A stretch of 64,000 nucleotides of DNA from Bradyrhizobium genosp. L (GTDB taxonomy: Bacteria; Pseudomonadota; Alphaproteobacteria; Rhizobiales; Xanthobacteraceae), in contig NZ_CP061378.1 in the NCBI RefSeq assembly GCF_015624485.1, positions 7,093,501 through 7,157,500 on the forward strand, in the 5' to 3' direction. Below the pieces are notes generated by a model. The model saw nothing but the letters and a program-made list of their open reading frames with translations, did not search any database and was not told the DNA's origin. Positions 52,737-62,201 of the stretch are shown here, one piece after another. The translations under genes were made by a program, and so were the position numbers. Position 1 is the stretch's first letter, and each line of letters opens with the position of its first letter.

Positions 52737-54602
52737 TCAATCCAGTGTGATCACATGTGCCGGCGGCGCGGCAGCGTAGAGCGTCTCGACCAATGCGGCG
52801 CGATGCTCCAGCACGGCGCGCTGGTTGATCGAGCCCTTGTCGGTGACTTCGCCGCGATCGATCGACAGCGCCGTGTCGAGCAGGACCGCACGGCTGATGC
52901 GGTTCGACGAGCCGGTGGCGCCGGCATGGATCCGCGCAAAGCGCTCGCGGAAGGCCGCGCGCACGGCCGGATCGGCCGCGGCCGCGGCGATGTCGTTGGC
53001 GGCAAGCTTCGGGTTGATCAGGCGGCAGCCGTCGAGATCGAGGATCACGATCGCTGCCAGCGCGTCGCGGTTGAGGCCGGCGATCACGACATCGCGCACC
53101 AGCGGCGCACAGCTGCCGACGAAGCGTGCCCGCAACGGGCCGACGCTGACCCAGGTGCCGCTGGCGAGCTTGAAATCCTCGGCGATGCGGCCGTCGAAAT
53201 CGAACCCGGCGTCGAGATCATCTGCAACGGCCGGCTTCAGTGCATCGCCGAACTTGTAGAAGCCTTCCTCGTCGAACGCCTTGGCGGTCAGCTCCGGCTG
53301 GCGCCAATAGCCCGGCGTGACGTTCGGGCCCTTGGCGCGAACCTCGAGCTTGCCGTTGTTCGGCAACAGCTTGGCGTCGTTGCCCGAGACCGGAAGCCCG
53401 ACATGGCCGGAGCGGCTGGTATCGGGGCGTACCGACATGAAGAACGGCGAGGTCTCGGTGGCGCCGAGACCGGTCAACATCGGGACACGGTAGCCCTTCT
53501 CGCGGATCGCGAGCTCATCGAGGCTGTTCCAGATGAACGGCGACAGCGCGGCGCCGGAAAAGAACATCGCATGCAGGCGGTCGAAGAATTTCGCCCGCAG
53601 GCCGGAATCGTCGCGCAAGTACGGCAAGAGCGCTTCATAGCCCTTGGGCACGTTGAAATAGACCGTCGGCGAGATATCTCTAAGGTTTCGCACGGTCTCC
53701 TCGATGCCGCCGGGCATCGGCTTGCCCTCGTCGAGATACATCGAACCGCCGTTGTAGAGCGTCAGCCCGATATTGTGGTTGCCGCCGAAGGTGTGATTCC
53801 AGGGCAGCCAGTCGACGATGACAGGCGGCTCGTCCTTCAGGAAGGCCAGCGTCTCGCGCAGCATCACCTGGTTGGCGCAGATCATGCGCTGGGTGTTGAT
53901 GACGGCCTTGGGATTGCCGGTCGAGCCCGAGGTCAGCAGGAATTTTGCGATCGTGTCCGGGCCGATGCCGTCATTGATGGTGTCGAGACGCGGATCTTCC
54001 GGCGCGACCAGGAGGTCGGCGAGCGGCGTCACGGCGCGGCCCGGCAACGCGCCGCGGCTTGCGGCGATCTCGACGCCTTCAGCGACATTGGCAAGCAGCG
54101 CGTCGGCAAATTTGTCGGCGTCGTCGACGAAGACCAGGCCCGGCGTCAGCAGCTTGATCACGAAAGCGAGCTTGCCGTAGTCGCGTGACACCAGCGAATA
54201 GGCCGGCGACACCGGGCAGAACGGGATTCCCGCATAGAACGCGCCGAACGCCATCAGCGCATGGTCGATCGAATTGCCCGACAGGATCACGAGCGGCCGC
54301 TCCGCCGACAACCCGCGCGCGATCAGCGCCGAGGCGATCCGCCGCGTGGTCTGCAGCAATTGCGCGTAGGTGATTTGCCGCCAGCCGCCGCCTGCGGCGC
54401 GCTCGGCCATGAACACGCGATGGGGCGCAGCTTTCGCCCAGTGATGCAGGCGATCGGTGAGGCGGACGGGATAGTCGGCGAGCTTTGCCTTCGGGCGGAG
54501 ATAGATGGTGCCGTCGTCACGGCGCTCGACCGTGACGTCGGGATTGCCGAATGAGATCGGACGGAGCGGATGCGCTGACGATGTGGACGGCACGGCACTC
54601 AT
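52737..54602 (-). CDS. Feruloyl-CoA-synthase-like aromatic acid--CoA ligase
   Basis: A 621-residue adenylate-forming enzyme. FLLTSGSTGNPKAVINTQRM is the P-loop-like motif, VDWLPWNHTFGGNHNIGLTL and LTGLGATETSPFFMSVRPDT follow, and the C-terminal GRIAEDFKLASGTWVSVGPL replaces the usual A8 hinge in the way seen in feruloyl-CoA synthases of this group. It would form hydroxycinnamoyl-CoA from ferulate, p-coumarate or a related acid with ATP. The start overlaps the crotonase stop (ATGA), giving translational coupling. Substrate is inferred from family and neighbours. Confidence 0.87.
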   Translation of the reverse strand: MSAVPSTSSAHPLRPISFGNPDVTVERRDDGTIYLRPKAKLADYPVRLTDRLHHWAKAAPHRVFMAERAAGGGWRQITYAQLLQTTRRIASALIARGLSAERPLVILSGNSIDHALMAFGAFYAGIPFCPVSPAYSLVSRDYGKLAFVIKLLTPGLVFVDDADKFADALLANVAEGVEIAASRGALPGRAVTPLADLLVAPEDPRLDTINDGIGPDTIAKFLLTSGSTGNPKAVINTQRMICANQVMLRETLAFLKDEPPVIVDWLPWNHTFGGNHNIGLTLYNGGSMYLDEGKPMPGGIEETVRNLRDISPTVYFNVPKGYEALLPYLRDDSGLRAKFFDRLHAMFFSGAALSPFIWNSLDELAIREKGYRVPMLTGLGATETSPFFMSVRPDTSRSGHVGLPVSGNDAKLLPNNGKLEVRAKGPNVTPGYWRQPELTAKAFDEEGFYKFGDALKPAVADDLDAGFDFDGRIAEDFKLASGTWVSVGPLRARFVGSCAPLVRDVVIAGLNRDALAAIVILDLDGCRLINPKLAANDIAAAAADPAVRAAFRERFARIHAGATGSSNRISRAVLLDTALSIDRGEVTDKGSINQRAVLEHRAALVETLYAAAPPAHVITLD

Positions 54603-55393
54603 GTCGGCTTCACCTTGGCAGTCTTGCGATCGAGGAAGGCGCGAATCCGCTTCTTGGCTTCCTTGTCGCTCTGCGCCACCGTCGCCATCAGCGATTCCAT
54701 CAACAGGCCGGTTTGCGGATTGGCCTCGGCGATCATCGGCAGCGCCTGCAGCACCGCGAAGTTGGTCAGGGCAGCGTTGGCCGCGACGCGTTCGGCAAGC
54801 TCCAGCGCCTTGGCCTGCGCGCCGCCGTCTTCGGTCAGATATTGCGAGAAGCCGTAGGCGGCGCCTTCGGTCGCCGAATAGACCCGGCCGGTCAGCATCA
54901 TGTCCATCATCCGGGGCACGCCGATCAGGCGCGGCAGCCGCACCGATCCGCCGCCACCGACGAAAATGCCGCGCTGGCCCTCGGGCAGCGCGAAGTAGGC
55001 CGACGGCTCGGCGACGCGGATATGCGCGGAACAGGCAAGCTCGAGCCCGCCGCCGATCACGGCGCCCTTCAGCGCGGCGATGACAGGCACCCGGCAATAC
55101 TGCACGCGGTCGAACACCCGGTGCCACATCTGCGAATGGACGAGGCCCTCGGTGGCGTCGCGCTCGGTCAGTTCGGAGAGGTCGAGGCCGGAGGAAAAAT
55201 GATCGCCGATGCCGTGCAGCACGACCGCGCCGACCTCGTCGGGAATGGCGGAAAAGCAATCCCGCAGCGCCAGGATGATGCCGTCGTTCAGCGCATTGCG
55301 CTTGGCGGGACGGTTGAGCCCCACGGTCAGCACCGCACCTCGCGTCTCGATCGTGAGCAGTGCGGCGTCCCCCGCGGCGGCAGCGTTTCCCAT
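54599..55393 (-). CDS. Crotonase-family enoyl-CoA hydratase (aromatic-acid locus)
   Basis: A 264-residue crotonase: VGLNRPAKRNALNDGIILAL, the oxyanion-hole loop FSSGLDLSELTERDA, AALKGAVIGGGLELACSAHI and EGQRGIFVGGGGSVRLPRLI. It probably hydrates (or hydrates and cleaves) the hydroxycinnamoyl-CoA produced by the ligase encoded next. First gene of the five-gene operon; a long AT-rich inverted repeat lies 22 bases upstream of its start codon. Whether it has the retro-aldol lyase activity of CouA/Ech cannot be told by eye. Confidence 0.87.
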   Translation of the reverse strand: MGNAAAAGDAALLTIETRGAVLTVGLNRPAKRNALNDGIILALRDCFSAIPDEVGAVVLHGIGDHFSSGLDLSELTERDATEGLVHSQMWHRVFDRVQYCRVPVIAALKGAVIGGGLELACSAHIRVAEPSAYFALPEGQRGIFVGGGGSVRLPRLIGVPRMMDMMLTGRVYSATEGAAYGFSQYLTEDGGAQAKALELAERVAANAALTNFAVLQALPMIAEANPQTGLLMESLMATVAQSDKEAKKRIRAFLDRKTAKVKPT

Positions 55394-55415
55394 CGTGTTA
55401 TTGCTTCCTGTTCAG

Positions 55416-55438
55416 AATAGTTATGTTTTATAACTATT
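55416..55438. promoter_or_regulatory. AT-rich inverted repeat upstream of the crotonase operon
   Basis: AATAGTTAT-GTTTT-ATAACTATT is a perfect 9+9 inverted repeat directly before the aromatic-acid operon. Such a site, overlapping the expected promoter, is typical for MarR repressors; the MarR gene of this locus lies 9 kb away next to the transporter. The TATAAC element within it could also be the -10 box. Confidence 0.7.
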
Positions 55439-55480
55439 GATGGTGGAGTCAACAAGGATCGCACATGGATTTCTCCCCGC

Positions 55481-55602
55481 GTCGTCCCGGCGCAGGCCGG
55501 GACCCATAACCACAGGGTTGTGTTGTTGAAGTGAGCTGGGGCCCAGCGTTGCGCAACAATGACCTTCGGTGGTTATGGGTCCCGGCCTTCGCCGGGACGA
55601 CG
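55481..55602. repeat. Dispersed palindromic element, GTCGTCCCGGC type
   Basis: GTCGTCCCGGCGCAGGCCGG followed by GACCCATAACCAC is mirrored by GGTTATGGGT and CCCGGCCTTCGCCGGGACGA. It takes up much of the 332-base gap between the divergent crotonase and glgX genes; the rest (55603-55725) shows no further structure. Confidence 0.85.
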
Positions 55603-55725
55603 GCCAGCGTGTGGCGCGGCTGGTTCGTCACACAGACCACGCGTCATTGCCGCTAACATCACCCATGCAACGTTTCCCGCACTGCGGCGTTTGTTGCAGG
55701 TTGAATTTACGGCTGGGGGTTTGCG

Positions 55726-57840
55726 ATGTCCGATTTTGTCATCGAGGAAGGGCTGCCCTATCCGCTGGGTGCCCATTGGAGCGGCAACGGCACCAATTTT
55801 GCGGTGTTTTCCGCCAACGCCACCAAGGTCGAGGTCTGCCTGTTCGATGGCGAGCGCGAGACGCATCGCTTCGAGCTGCCGGAATATACCGACCAGGTGT
55901 TTCACGGCTTCATCAACGGCGTGCAGCCGGGGACATTTTACGGCTATCGGGTTTACGGCCCCTACCAGCCCGAAGGCGGCCACCGCTTCAATCCGAACAA
56001 GCTGCTGCTCGATCCCTATGCGAGGGCGCATGCCGGTGCGCTGACGTGGAATCCGGCGGTGTTCGGCTACAAGATGGAGAGCGGCGACGACCTCACCTAC
56101 GACGAGCGCGACAGCGCGCCGTTCATGCCGAAATGCGTGGTGGTCGATCCGAATTTCGACTGGACCCAGGAGCCGCAGCGGCAGGAAGCCCATTGGGATG
56201 AGACGGTCGTCTACGAGACCCACGTCAAGGGCTTCACCAAGCAGCACCCCGGCGTGCCGGAAAATCTGCGCGGCACCTATGCCGGCTTCGGCGCGCCCGC
56301 ACCGATCGACTATCTGAAGGCACTCGGCATCACCTCGGTCGAGCTGCTGCCGGTGCATTCCTTCATCAACGACAGCAATCTCCTGGACAAGAAGCTGGTG
56401 AACTACTGGGGCTACAACACGATCGGCTTCTTCGCGCCGGATCCGCGCTACGCCGCCGACGTCGCCAACAGCCTGCGCGAGTTCAAGGAGATGGTGGCGC
56501 GGCTGCATGGCGCAGGCCTCGAAGTGATCCTCGACGTCGTCTACAACCACACCGCCGAAGGCAATGAGCGCGGGCCGACGCTGTCGTTCAAGGGCATCGA
56601 CAATGCGAGCTATTATCGCCTGCTGCCGGACAAGCGCCGCTACTACATCAACGACACCGGCACCGGCAACACCGTCAACCTGTCGCACCCGCGGGTGATC
56701 CAGATGGTGATGGACAGCCTCCGCTACTGGGCCGGGCACATGCATGTCGACGGCTTCCGCTTCGACCTCGGCACGATCCTGGCGCGCGAGGTCTACGGCT
56801 TCGACGAGCAGAGCGGCTTTCTCAAAGCCATGAACCAGGACCCGCTGCTCTCGACCGTCAAGCTGATCGCCGAGCCCTGGGATTGCGGCCCCGGCGGCTA
56901 CCAGGTCGGCGGCTTCCCGCCCGGCTGGGCGGAGTGGAACGACAAGTACCGCAACACGGTGCGCGACTTCTGGCGCGCCGAGGCGACGCCTGCTGCACTC
57001 GCGCCGCGGCTGCTCGGTTCGCACGACGTGTTCAACCGCGAGGGAAGGCGCACCTGGGCCAGCGTCAACTTCATCACCGCCCATGACGGCTTCACGCTGA
57101 ACGACTGGGCGAGCCACGACAACAAGCACAACGAGGCCAACGGCGAGAACAACAATGACGGCTCGTCGGACAACCATTCCTGGAATTGCGGCGCCGAGGG
57201 CCCGACTGACAACCCCGAGATCCGCGCGTTGCGCGAACGCCAGAAGCGCAACATGCTGGCGACGCTACTCTCCTCGCAGGGCACGCCGATGCTGCTCGGC
57301 GGCGACGAGTTCGGCCGCAGCCAGCTCGGCAACAACAACGCCTATTGCCAGGACAATCCGATCTCCTGGTTCGACTGGAACTTGTCCGCCGATGCCGAGA
57401 AGCAGCTCGCGTTCACGAAGCGGATGATCAAGCTGCGGCGCGACTACCCGATCCTGCGCCGCAGCCGCTTCCTCTCCGGCGACCGCGACCCGCAGCTCGA
57501 CATCCGCGACGTGGTCTGGATCAACGCCTCGGGCGCTGAGATGTCGCAGGCCGACTGGACCACCGGCTGGATCAAATGCTTCGGCATGCTGCTCGACGGC
57601 CGCGCCCGCAAGACCGCGATCGCACGGCCCGGCGAGGACGATACGGTGCTGATCGTGCTCAACAGTTTTGGGGGCGAGGTCGATTTCAAGCTGCCGGAGA
57701 CGACCGCCGGGCCGCACTGGTCGGTGCTGCTGGACACCAACGCGCCGGAGGAGCCAGCCGGCCGGCATTTCGAGTTCGGTAGCGTCTACCAGGTGACCGG
57801 GCGGTCGTTCCTGCTCTTCACGGCCGGCGAGGTGAAATAG
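55726..57840 (+). CDS. glgX: Glycogen debranching enzyme GlgX
   Basis: A 704-residue GH13 enzyme, normal length for GlgX. An N-terminal CBM48 domain (PLGAHWSGNGTNFAVFSANA) precedes the (beta/alpha)8 barrel; catalytic nucleophile D347 in DGFRFDLGTIL, acid/base E383 in IAEPWD and transition-state stabiliser D454 in TAHDGF. The VVYNHTAEGNERGPTL and GGDEFGRSQLGNNNAYCQD motifs are typical of isoamylase-like debranching enzymes. It hydrolyses alpha-1,6 branches of phosphorylase-limited glycogen in the cytosol. No other glycogen genes are present in the window. Confidence 0.94.
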   Translation: MSDFVIEEGLPYPLGAHWSGNGTNFAVFSANATKVEVCLFDGERETHRFELPEYTDQVFHGFINGVQPGTFYGYRVYGPYQPEGGHRFNPNKLLLDPYARAHAGALTWNPAVFGYKMESGDDLTYDERDSAPFMPKCVVVDPNFDWTQEPQRQEAHWDETVVYETHVKGFTKQHPGVPENLRGTYAGFGAPAPIDYLKALGITSVELLPVHSFINDSNLLDKKLVNYWGYNTIGFFAPDPRYAADVANSLREFKEMVARLHGAGLEVILDVVYNHTAEGNERGPTLSFKGIDNASYYRLLPDKRRYYINDTGTGNTVNLSHPRVIQMVMDSLRYWAGHMHVDGFRFDLGTILAREVYGFDEQSGFLKAMNQDPLLSTVKLIAEPWDCGPGGYQVGGFPPGWAEWNDKYRNTVRDFWRAEATPAALAPRLLGSHDVFNREGRRTWASVNFITAHDGFTLNDWASHDNKHNEANGENNNDGSSDNHSWNCGAEGPTDNPEIRALRERQKRNMLATLLSSQGTPMLLGGDEFGRSQLGNNNAYCQDNPISWFDWNLSADAEKQLAFTKRMIKLRRDYPILRRSRFLSGDRDPQLDIRDVVWINASGAEMSQADWTTGWIKCFGMLLDGRARKTAIARPGEDDTVLIVLNSFGGEVDFKLPETTAGPHWSVLLDTNAPEEPAGRHFEFGSVYQVTGRSFLLFTAGEVK

Positions 57841-57846
57841 ATTTGT

Positions 57847-57876
57847 AGGGCGGATTGCGCTTCGCCAATCCGCCCT
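57847..57876. terminator. Palindrome between glgX and the convergent LysR gene
   Basis: AGGGCGGATT and AATCCGCCCT form a perfect 10-base-pair stem around GCGCTTCGCC. It starts six bases after the glgX stop and ends 13 bases from the LysR stop, an ideal place for a bidirectional transcription end. It belongs to the same GGCGGATT repeat family as 59924-60005. Confidence 0.65.
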
Positions 57877-57889
57877 TGCGAAACTCCGC

Positions 57890-58777
57890 TCAAACGGCGC
57901 AGGCCTGGACGATCTTCGGGAGATAGCTCTGGCAAAAATCCAGATAGGTCCTGACGAGCGTGGATTGGTGACGGTGCGGCGGATAGAGCAAATTGAGCGA
58001 CCATTCCGGCAGCGGATACTGCGGCAGCAGGCGCACCAGACGCTTCTCACGAATTGCTGCGGCCGCAAGGAAGGGCGGCAGCTCGGTGACTACGTCACCA
58101 CTGAGCGCGCGGGTGCGCAGGTGATGGTAGTCGTTGGTGGACAACACCGCCTTCGGCTCGACGGCATGTCCGCCCAATTCCCATCGTGCCCGCTCGTCGA
58201 TGCGCGACGCCCATGTCGCGCAAGGCAGGCGATGCAGCGCCTCCGGATGCTTCGGCGCGCCAAACCGCTTCACCAGTTGCGGGCTCGCGACCAGAATGTT
58301 GCGGAACGACAGCACGCGTCGCGCCACCATGGCTTCGTGAACGATCGCGCCGACCCGAAGCGCGACATCGATGCCGTCCTCGATCAGGTCCAGACGACGC
58401 TCGGTCGAGTAGAGGTAAATCTCGATATCCGGGTAGCGCCGCTGGAACGCGGCCAGCAGGTCCCACCACGGCTCGAACGTTTGCGGCAATGACAGCCGCA
58501 AGCGTCCCTTCAGATGGGCCTGGTCGTTGACGACGACCTGCTCGGCCTCGAGCAGCGTCTCGATACCGCGTCCGGCATGCTCGTAGAGCCGCGCTCCGGC
58601 ATCAGTGAGCTTGACGCCGCGTACCGAGCGCACGAGCAACTGCACCTTGAGCTGCCGTTCGAGATCGCGGATGCGGCGGCTCAATGTCGGCAGCGGAATT
58701 CCGAGACGGACGGCCGCAGCGGAGAGGCTGCCGGCCTGACCGACCGCAACGAACATTCTGACGGCGTTGAGGTCCAT
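57890..58777 (-). CDS. LysR-family transcriptional regulator
   Basis: A 295-residue LTTR: MDLNAVRMFVAVGQAGSLSA, LGIPLPTLSRRIRDLERQLK and VRGVKLTDAGARLYEHAGRG form the DNA-binding domain; the effector domain starts near residue 90 (LKGRLRLSLPQTFEPWWDLL). It belongs to the CrgA-like group by its RLDLIEDGIDVALRVG segment. It is divergent from the exported DUF1254 protein gene (106 bases), which it may regulate. Ligand unknown. Confidence 0.89.
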   Translation of the reverse strand: MDLNAVRMFVAVGQAGSLSAAAVRLGIPLPTLSRRIRDLERQLKVQLLVRSVRGVKLTDAGARLYEHAGRGIETLLEAEQVVVNDQAHLKGRLRLSLPQTFEPWWDLLAAFQRRYPDIEIYLYSTERRLDLIEDGIDVALRVGAIVHEAMVARRVLSFRNILVASPQLVKRFGAPKHPEALHRLPCATWASRIDERARWELGGHAVEPKAVLSTNDYHHLRTRALSGDVVTELPPFLAAAAIREKRLVRLLPQYPLPEWSLNLLYPPHRHQSTLVRTYLDFCQSYLPKIVQACAV

Positions 58778-58883
58778 CAGCTATCCTACCATATCTGAGA
58801 GGTCTGTTGCCAATCCGAGCTATTCATTTCCAGATTTGGCTGGCTTACGTCACGCGCGGGCGGGCACCGCATCTGGAGAGCCT

Positions 58884-59912
58884 ATGAGAACGAGCATCGT
58901 CGCAGCCATGTCATGGGCGCTAGCGGGTTCAGTCGCGTCAGCACAGACAGCAACCCGGCCGGCGCAGCCGGTCACCGTCGAAAACTACAATCGCGCACAG
59001 ACCGACGTCTATTTCGCCGGCGTGGCGAAGGGCGGCGGCTTCGGCAAATTCCGCCATGGCCGCGAGCTTGCCGCTCCGATCCAGCAAGGCATCGTGCGTC
59101 CCAACCGCGACACGCTGTACTCGTTCGCGATCTTTGACCTCGATGCCGGACCGGTGACGATTGCGCTTCCGGACGGCGCCAAACGCTTCATGGCCATGCA
59201 GATCGTCAACGAGGATCAATACACCACGGGCGTCTATTACGGCGCAGGCAGCCACACCCTGACCCGGGCGACGATTGGCACGCGCTACGCCATTGCGGTG
59301 GTCCGCTTCCTCGTCGATTTTTCGAGCAGCGACGAAATCCAGCAGGTCCACGCGCTCCAGGACGCCGTCAAGTCCAGCCAGGAAAGCCCCGGCAGGTTCG
59401 AAATCCCGAACTGGGATGAGGCCGGACTGCAGAAGGTGAAAGCGGCATTGTTGCAGCTCGGCGCCACGGTGTCCGATACAAGGCGCATGTTCGGCGCCGA
59501 TGCGCATCAGGTCGATCCGGTCAAGCACCTGATCGGGACCGCCATGCTGTGGGGCGGCAATCCCGAAAGGGACGCGCTGTATCTGCCGGTCACGCCGGCC
59601 CGCAATGACGGCCGCACAGTCCACCGGCTGACGGTCAGGGATATCCCTGTCGATGGCTTCTGGTCGCTCACCGTTTACAACGCCGGCGGGTATCTGCAGC
59701 CGAACCCGGCCAACGCCTATGCCGTGAACAGCATCACGGCACGACAAGCTCCAGATGGCGCGGTCACCGTCCAGTTCGGCGGTTGCGATGGCAAGATCCC
59801 GAACTGCCTGCCGATCACGCAAGGATGGAATTACACCGTGCGGCTGTTTCAGCCGCGACCGGACATGCTCAGCGGTCACTGGAGATTTCCCGAGGCACAG
59901 CCCATGGATTGA
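58884..59912 (+). CDS. Exported DUF1254/DUF1214-domain protein
   Basis: A 342-residue protein with a signal peptide (TSIVAAMSWALAGSVASA, cleavage before QTATRP). The DUF1254-like part covers about residues 30-140 (NYNRAQTDVYFAGVAKGGGF, RPNRDTLYSFAIFDLDAGPV), and the DUF1214-like part about 220-335 (YLPVTPARNDGRTVHRLTVR, PVDGFWSLTVYNAGGYLQPN). These domains are common in periplasmic proteins whose enzymatic role is unresolved. Start at 58884 with GGAG upstream. Divergent from a LysR gene. Confidence 0.82.
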   Translation: MRTSIVAAMSWALAGSVASAQTATRPAQPVTVENYNRAQTDVYFAGVAKGGGFGKFRHGRELAAPIQQGIVRPNRDTLYSFAIFDLDAGPVTIALPDGAKRFMAMQIVNEDQYTTGVYYGAGSHTLTRATIGTRYAIAVVRFLVDFSSSDEIQQVHALQDAVKSSQESPGRFEIPNWDEAGLQKVKAALLQLGATVSDTRRMFGADAHQVDPVKHLIGTAMLWGGNPERDALYLPVTPARNDGRTVHRLTVRDIPVDGFWSLTVYNAGGYLQPNPANAYAVNSITARQAPDGAVTVQFGGCDGKIPNCLPITQGWNYTVRLFQPRPDMLSGHWRFPEAQPMD

Positions 59913-59923
59913 TGGCCAGTCCC

Positions 59924-60005
59924 GTAAGGCGGATTAGCGAAGCGTAATCCGCCATTCTGCACCGCATGCCGGGCGGCGGATTACGCTTCGCTAATCCGCC
60001 CTACG
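59924..60005. repeat. Dispersed palindromic element (GGCGGATTAGCGAAGCG type)
   Basis: AAGGCGGATTAGCGAAGCGT continuing AATCCGCC at the left is mirrored by GGCGGATTACGCTTCGCTAA followed by TCCGCCCTACG. Two nested copies of the same inverted motif. It lies between the DUF1254 gene and the activator gene. Confidence 0.82.
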
Positions 60006-60089
60006 AATGACGTCCCCTCCCTGCCGGCCAATTGACATTCAGCCGCCGAGTGCCAGACTTCGCCCAAAATACAGGGTGGAGACCTCTGG

Positions 60090-61952
60090 ATGGCCAATCT
60101 TTCGGCCTCTAATCATGTCGCCCGCGTGTTGTCGGCGGCCAATCAGATGGCCGGCGTCGAGGCCGAGCCGCGGATTGCGGCGTCGTGGCGGCGCTGCCTG
60201 GTCAATCACAAGCTCGATCCCGCCCGGCGCGGCCCGCCGCAGACCCTGACCGAGGCCGAGGTCCGCCACGTCGCCGAGCCGATGGAGGATTTGATTCAGA
60301 TCGCGGTGCCCGCGCTGGAGGATCTGGCGCGGGTGCTTCGCGACTCCGGCTATTGCGTCAACCTCGCCGATCCCAACGCCACCATGCTGGTGAGCCGGCT
60401 GCCCGAGGGCGACTACGCCCGCATGTTCCTGGAATGGAAGATCTACACCGGCTCGAACTTCGCCGAGACCATCGAGGGCACCAACGGGCTCGGCACCGCG
60501 CTTGCCGAGCAGCGGCCGATCATCGTGCATCGCGACGAGCATTTTCGCGAGCAGTGGCACATGTTCACCTGCGCGGTGTCGCCGCTGTTCGACCATACCG
60601 GCCGCCTCGCCGGCGCCATCAACATCACCTCCTGCCGCAGCGATATCGGCCGCGGCGCCCATGAGCTCGCGCTCGCCGTCACGTCAGAGGCGACGCGGCG
60701 GATCGAGCGCGGCGTCTTCCGCCGGCGGTTCCGCTCCTCCTGGATCGCGACGCTGCCCGGCGACGGCCACGGCATGCTGGCCTATGACGACGACCGTCGC
60801 GTGGTCGGCGCCTGCCGCACCGCGCGCGGCGTGTTCGGCCTGACCGACGCGATGATCGAGGGCGGCATCGACCTGTCGCACCTGATCCAGCTCGACGACC
60901 GCCCGACGCGCGCCCCTGAGGAGAGCATCGCGCTGCGCCGCGCCGACGGCACCCCGCTCGGGCACGGCCGCGTGGCGCCGCCGCTCCGTGCGCGCGCGCC
61001 GCGCCCGGCGCCGCCGCCGGCGCGCGACAAGCCCGCCGGGCAATTCGCCGGCCTGCACAAGCTTGCCGGAAGCGATCCCGCGCTGCTCAAGGGCGTGAAG
61101 CGGCTGATGACGGTCGGCAATCTCGATCTGCCGATCCTGCTGCATGGCGAGACCGGCGCCGGCAAGGACGTGTTCGCCCGCGCCATCCACGCCGCGAGCA
61201 ACCGCGCCGCCAACAACTATGTCGCGCTGAACTGCGCGGCGATGCCGGAGAGCCTGATCGATGCCGAGCTGTTCGGCTACGAGGCCGGCGCCTTCACCGG
61301 CGCACGGCGCGAGGGATCGAAGGGGCTGATCGTGCAGGCGAGCGGCGGCACGCTGTTCCTGGACGAGATCGGCGATATGCCGCTGGCGCTGCAGACACGA
61401 CTGTTGCGCGTGCTGGAGAATCGCGAGGTCTGGCCGCTCGGCGCGCTCAAACCCGTCGCGGTCGACATCCGCCTGATCAGCGCCACCCATCGCGACCTCG
61501 CCGCGATGGCCGAGACGGGCAGCTTCCGCGCCGACCTCTATTATCGGCTGCGCGGCATGGAGGTGCGGCTGCCGGCCTTGCGCGAGCGCGCCGACCGACG
61601 CGAGCTGATCGCAGACATCGCCGACGAGGAAGCCGCGCACTGCCGCATCTCGACCGACGCCTGGGCGGCGCTGATGGCACATCCCTTCCCCGGCAACATG
61701 CGCCAGCTTCGCCACGTGCTGCGCCTCGCCGGAGCCACCGCGGAAGCCGGCGTCATCACCGCGGCCGATCTCGATCTGCCGCCGGTCGGACGGCCGGCCG
61801 AGACCGGTCACGGCGCAGCCGAGCGCGCGATCATCACCGAAGCGCTGCGCGCAAGCGGCGGACGGGTGACGGAGGCGGCGAAGGCACTCAAGCTCAGCCG
61901 CGCGACGCTGTATCGGAAGATCAAGGCGTTGAAGATCGGGTTGGACGGCTGA
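60090..61952 (+). CDS. Sigma-54-dependent-type activator with GAF domain (AcoR-like)
   Basis: A 620-residue regulator. An N-terminal GAF-type sensor (about 60-200; [40 protein letters not shown]) is followed by a proline/arginine-rich linker (about 300-315), an AAA+ domain with Walker A GETGAGKD (353-360), GAFTGA (400-405) and Walker [12 protein letters not shown], and a Fis-type HTH at the C-terminus ([20 protein letters not shown]). GAFTGA being intact, it should contact sigma-54. AcoR-type proteins control acetoin or alcohol/aldehyde catabolism; no such genes are seen nearby. Confidence 0.89.
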   Translation: MANLSASNHVARVLSAANQMAGVEAEPRIAASWRRCLVNHKLDPARRGPPQTLTEAEVRHVAEPMEDLIQIAVPALEDLARVLRDSGYCVNLADPNATMLVSRLPEGDYARMFLEWKIYTGSNFAETIEGTNGLGTALAEQRPIIVHRDEHFREQWHMFTCAVSPLFDHTGRLAGAINITSCRSDIGRGAHELALAVTSEATRRIERGVFRRRFRSSWIATLPGDGHGMLAYDDDRRVVGACRTARGVFGLTDAMIEGGIDLSHLIQLDDRPTRAPEESIALRRADGTPLGHGRVAPPLRARAPRPAPPPARDKPAGQFAGLHKLAGSDPALLKGVKRLMTVGNLDLPILLHGETGAGKDVFARAIHAASNRAANNYVALNCAAMPESLIDAELFGYEAGAFTGARREGSKGLIVQASGGTLFLDEIGDMPLALQTRLLRVLENREVWPLGALKPVAVDIRLISATHRDLAAMAETGSFRADLYYRLRGMEVRLPALRERADRRELIADIADEEAAHCRISTDAWAALMAHPFPGNMRQLRHVLRLAGATAEAGVITAADLDLPPVGRPAETGHGAAERAIITEALRASGGRVTEAAKALKLSRATLYRKIKALKIGLDG

Positions 61953-62035
61953 GGCGCCGAGTTGTGGCTACGCAGTTTTCGCGACACGCCACGGCCACCC
62001 GTAGGCATAAGTGGTTGAACAACAGTATATCCAGC

Positions 62036-62157
62036 GTCGTCCCGGCGAAGGCCGGGACCCATAACCACCGATGGTCATCGTTACACGGTGCTGTGGCCAC
62101 AGCGTTCTTCAACAACGCAACCCTGTGGTTATGGGTCCCGGCCTTCGCCGGGACGAC
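62036..62157. repeat. Dispersed palindromic element, GTCGTCCCGGCGAAGGCCGGG type
   Basis: GTCGTCCCGGCGAAGGCCGG followed by GACCCATAACCAC is mirrored by TGGTTATGGGT and CCCGGCCTTCGCCGGGACGA. Near-identical to the arms at 20982-21104 and 55481-55602. It lies between the convergent activator and helicase genes. Confidence 0.87.
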
Positions 62158-62201
62158 AATGAATGCTGGGCACCGCTCGTGAAACATCCATTCACATTCT
62201 A

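Noticed and set aside
52737..55259. An 840-codon frame ending with the feruloyl-CoA-synthase-like ligase, as if fused to another domain.
   Set aside because: The first 219 codons overlap the crotonase gene in another frame; the real start is the ATGA overlap at 54602.
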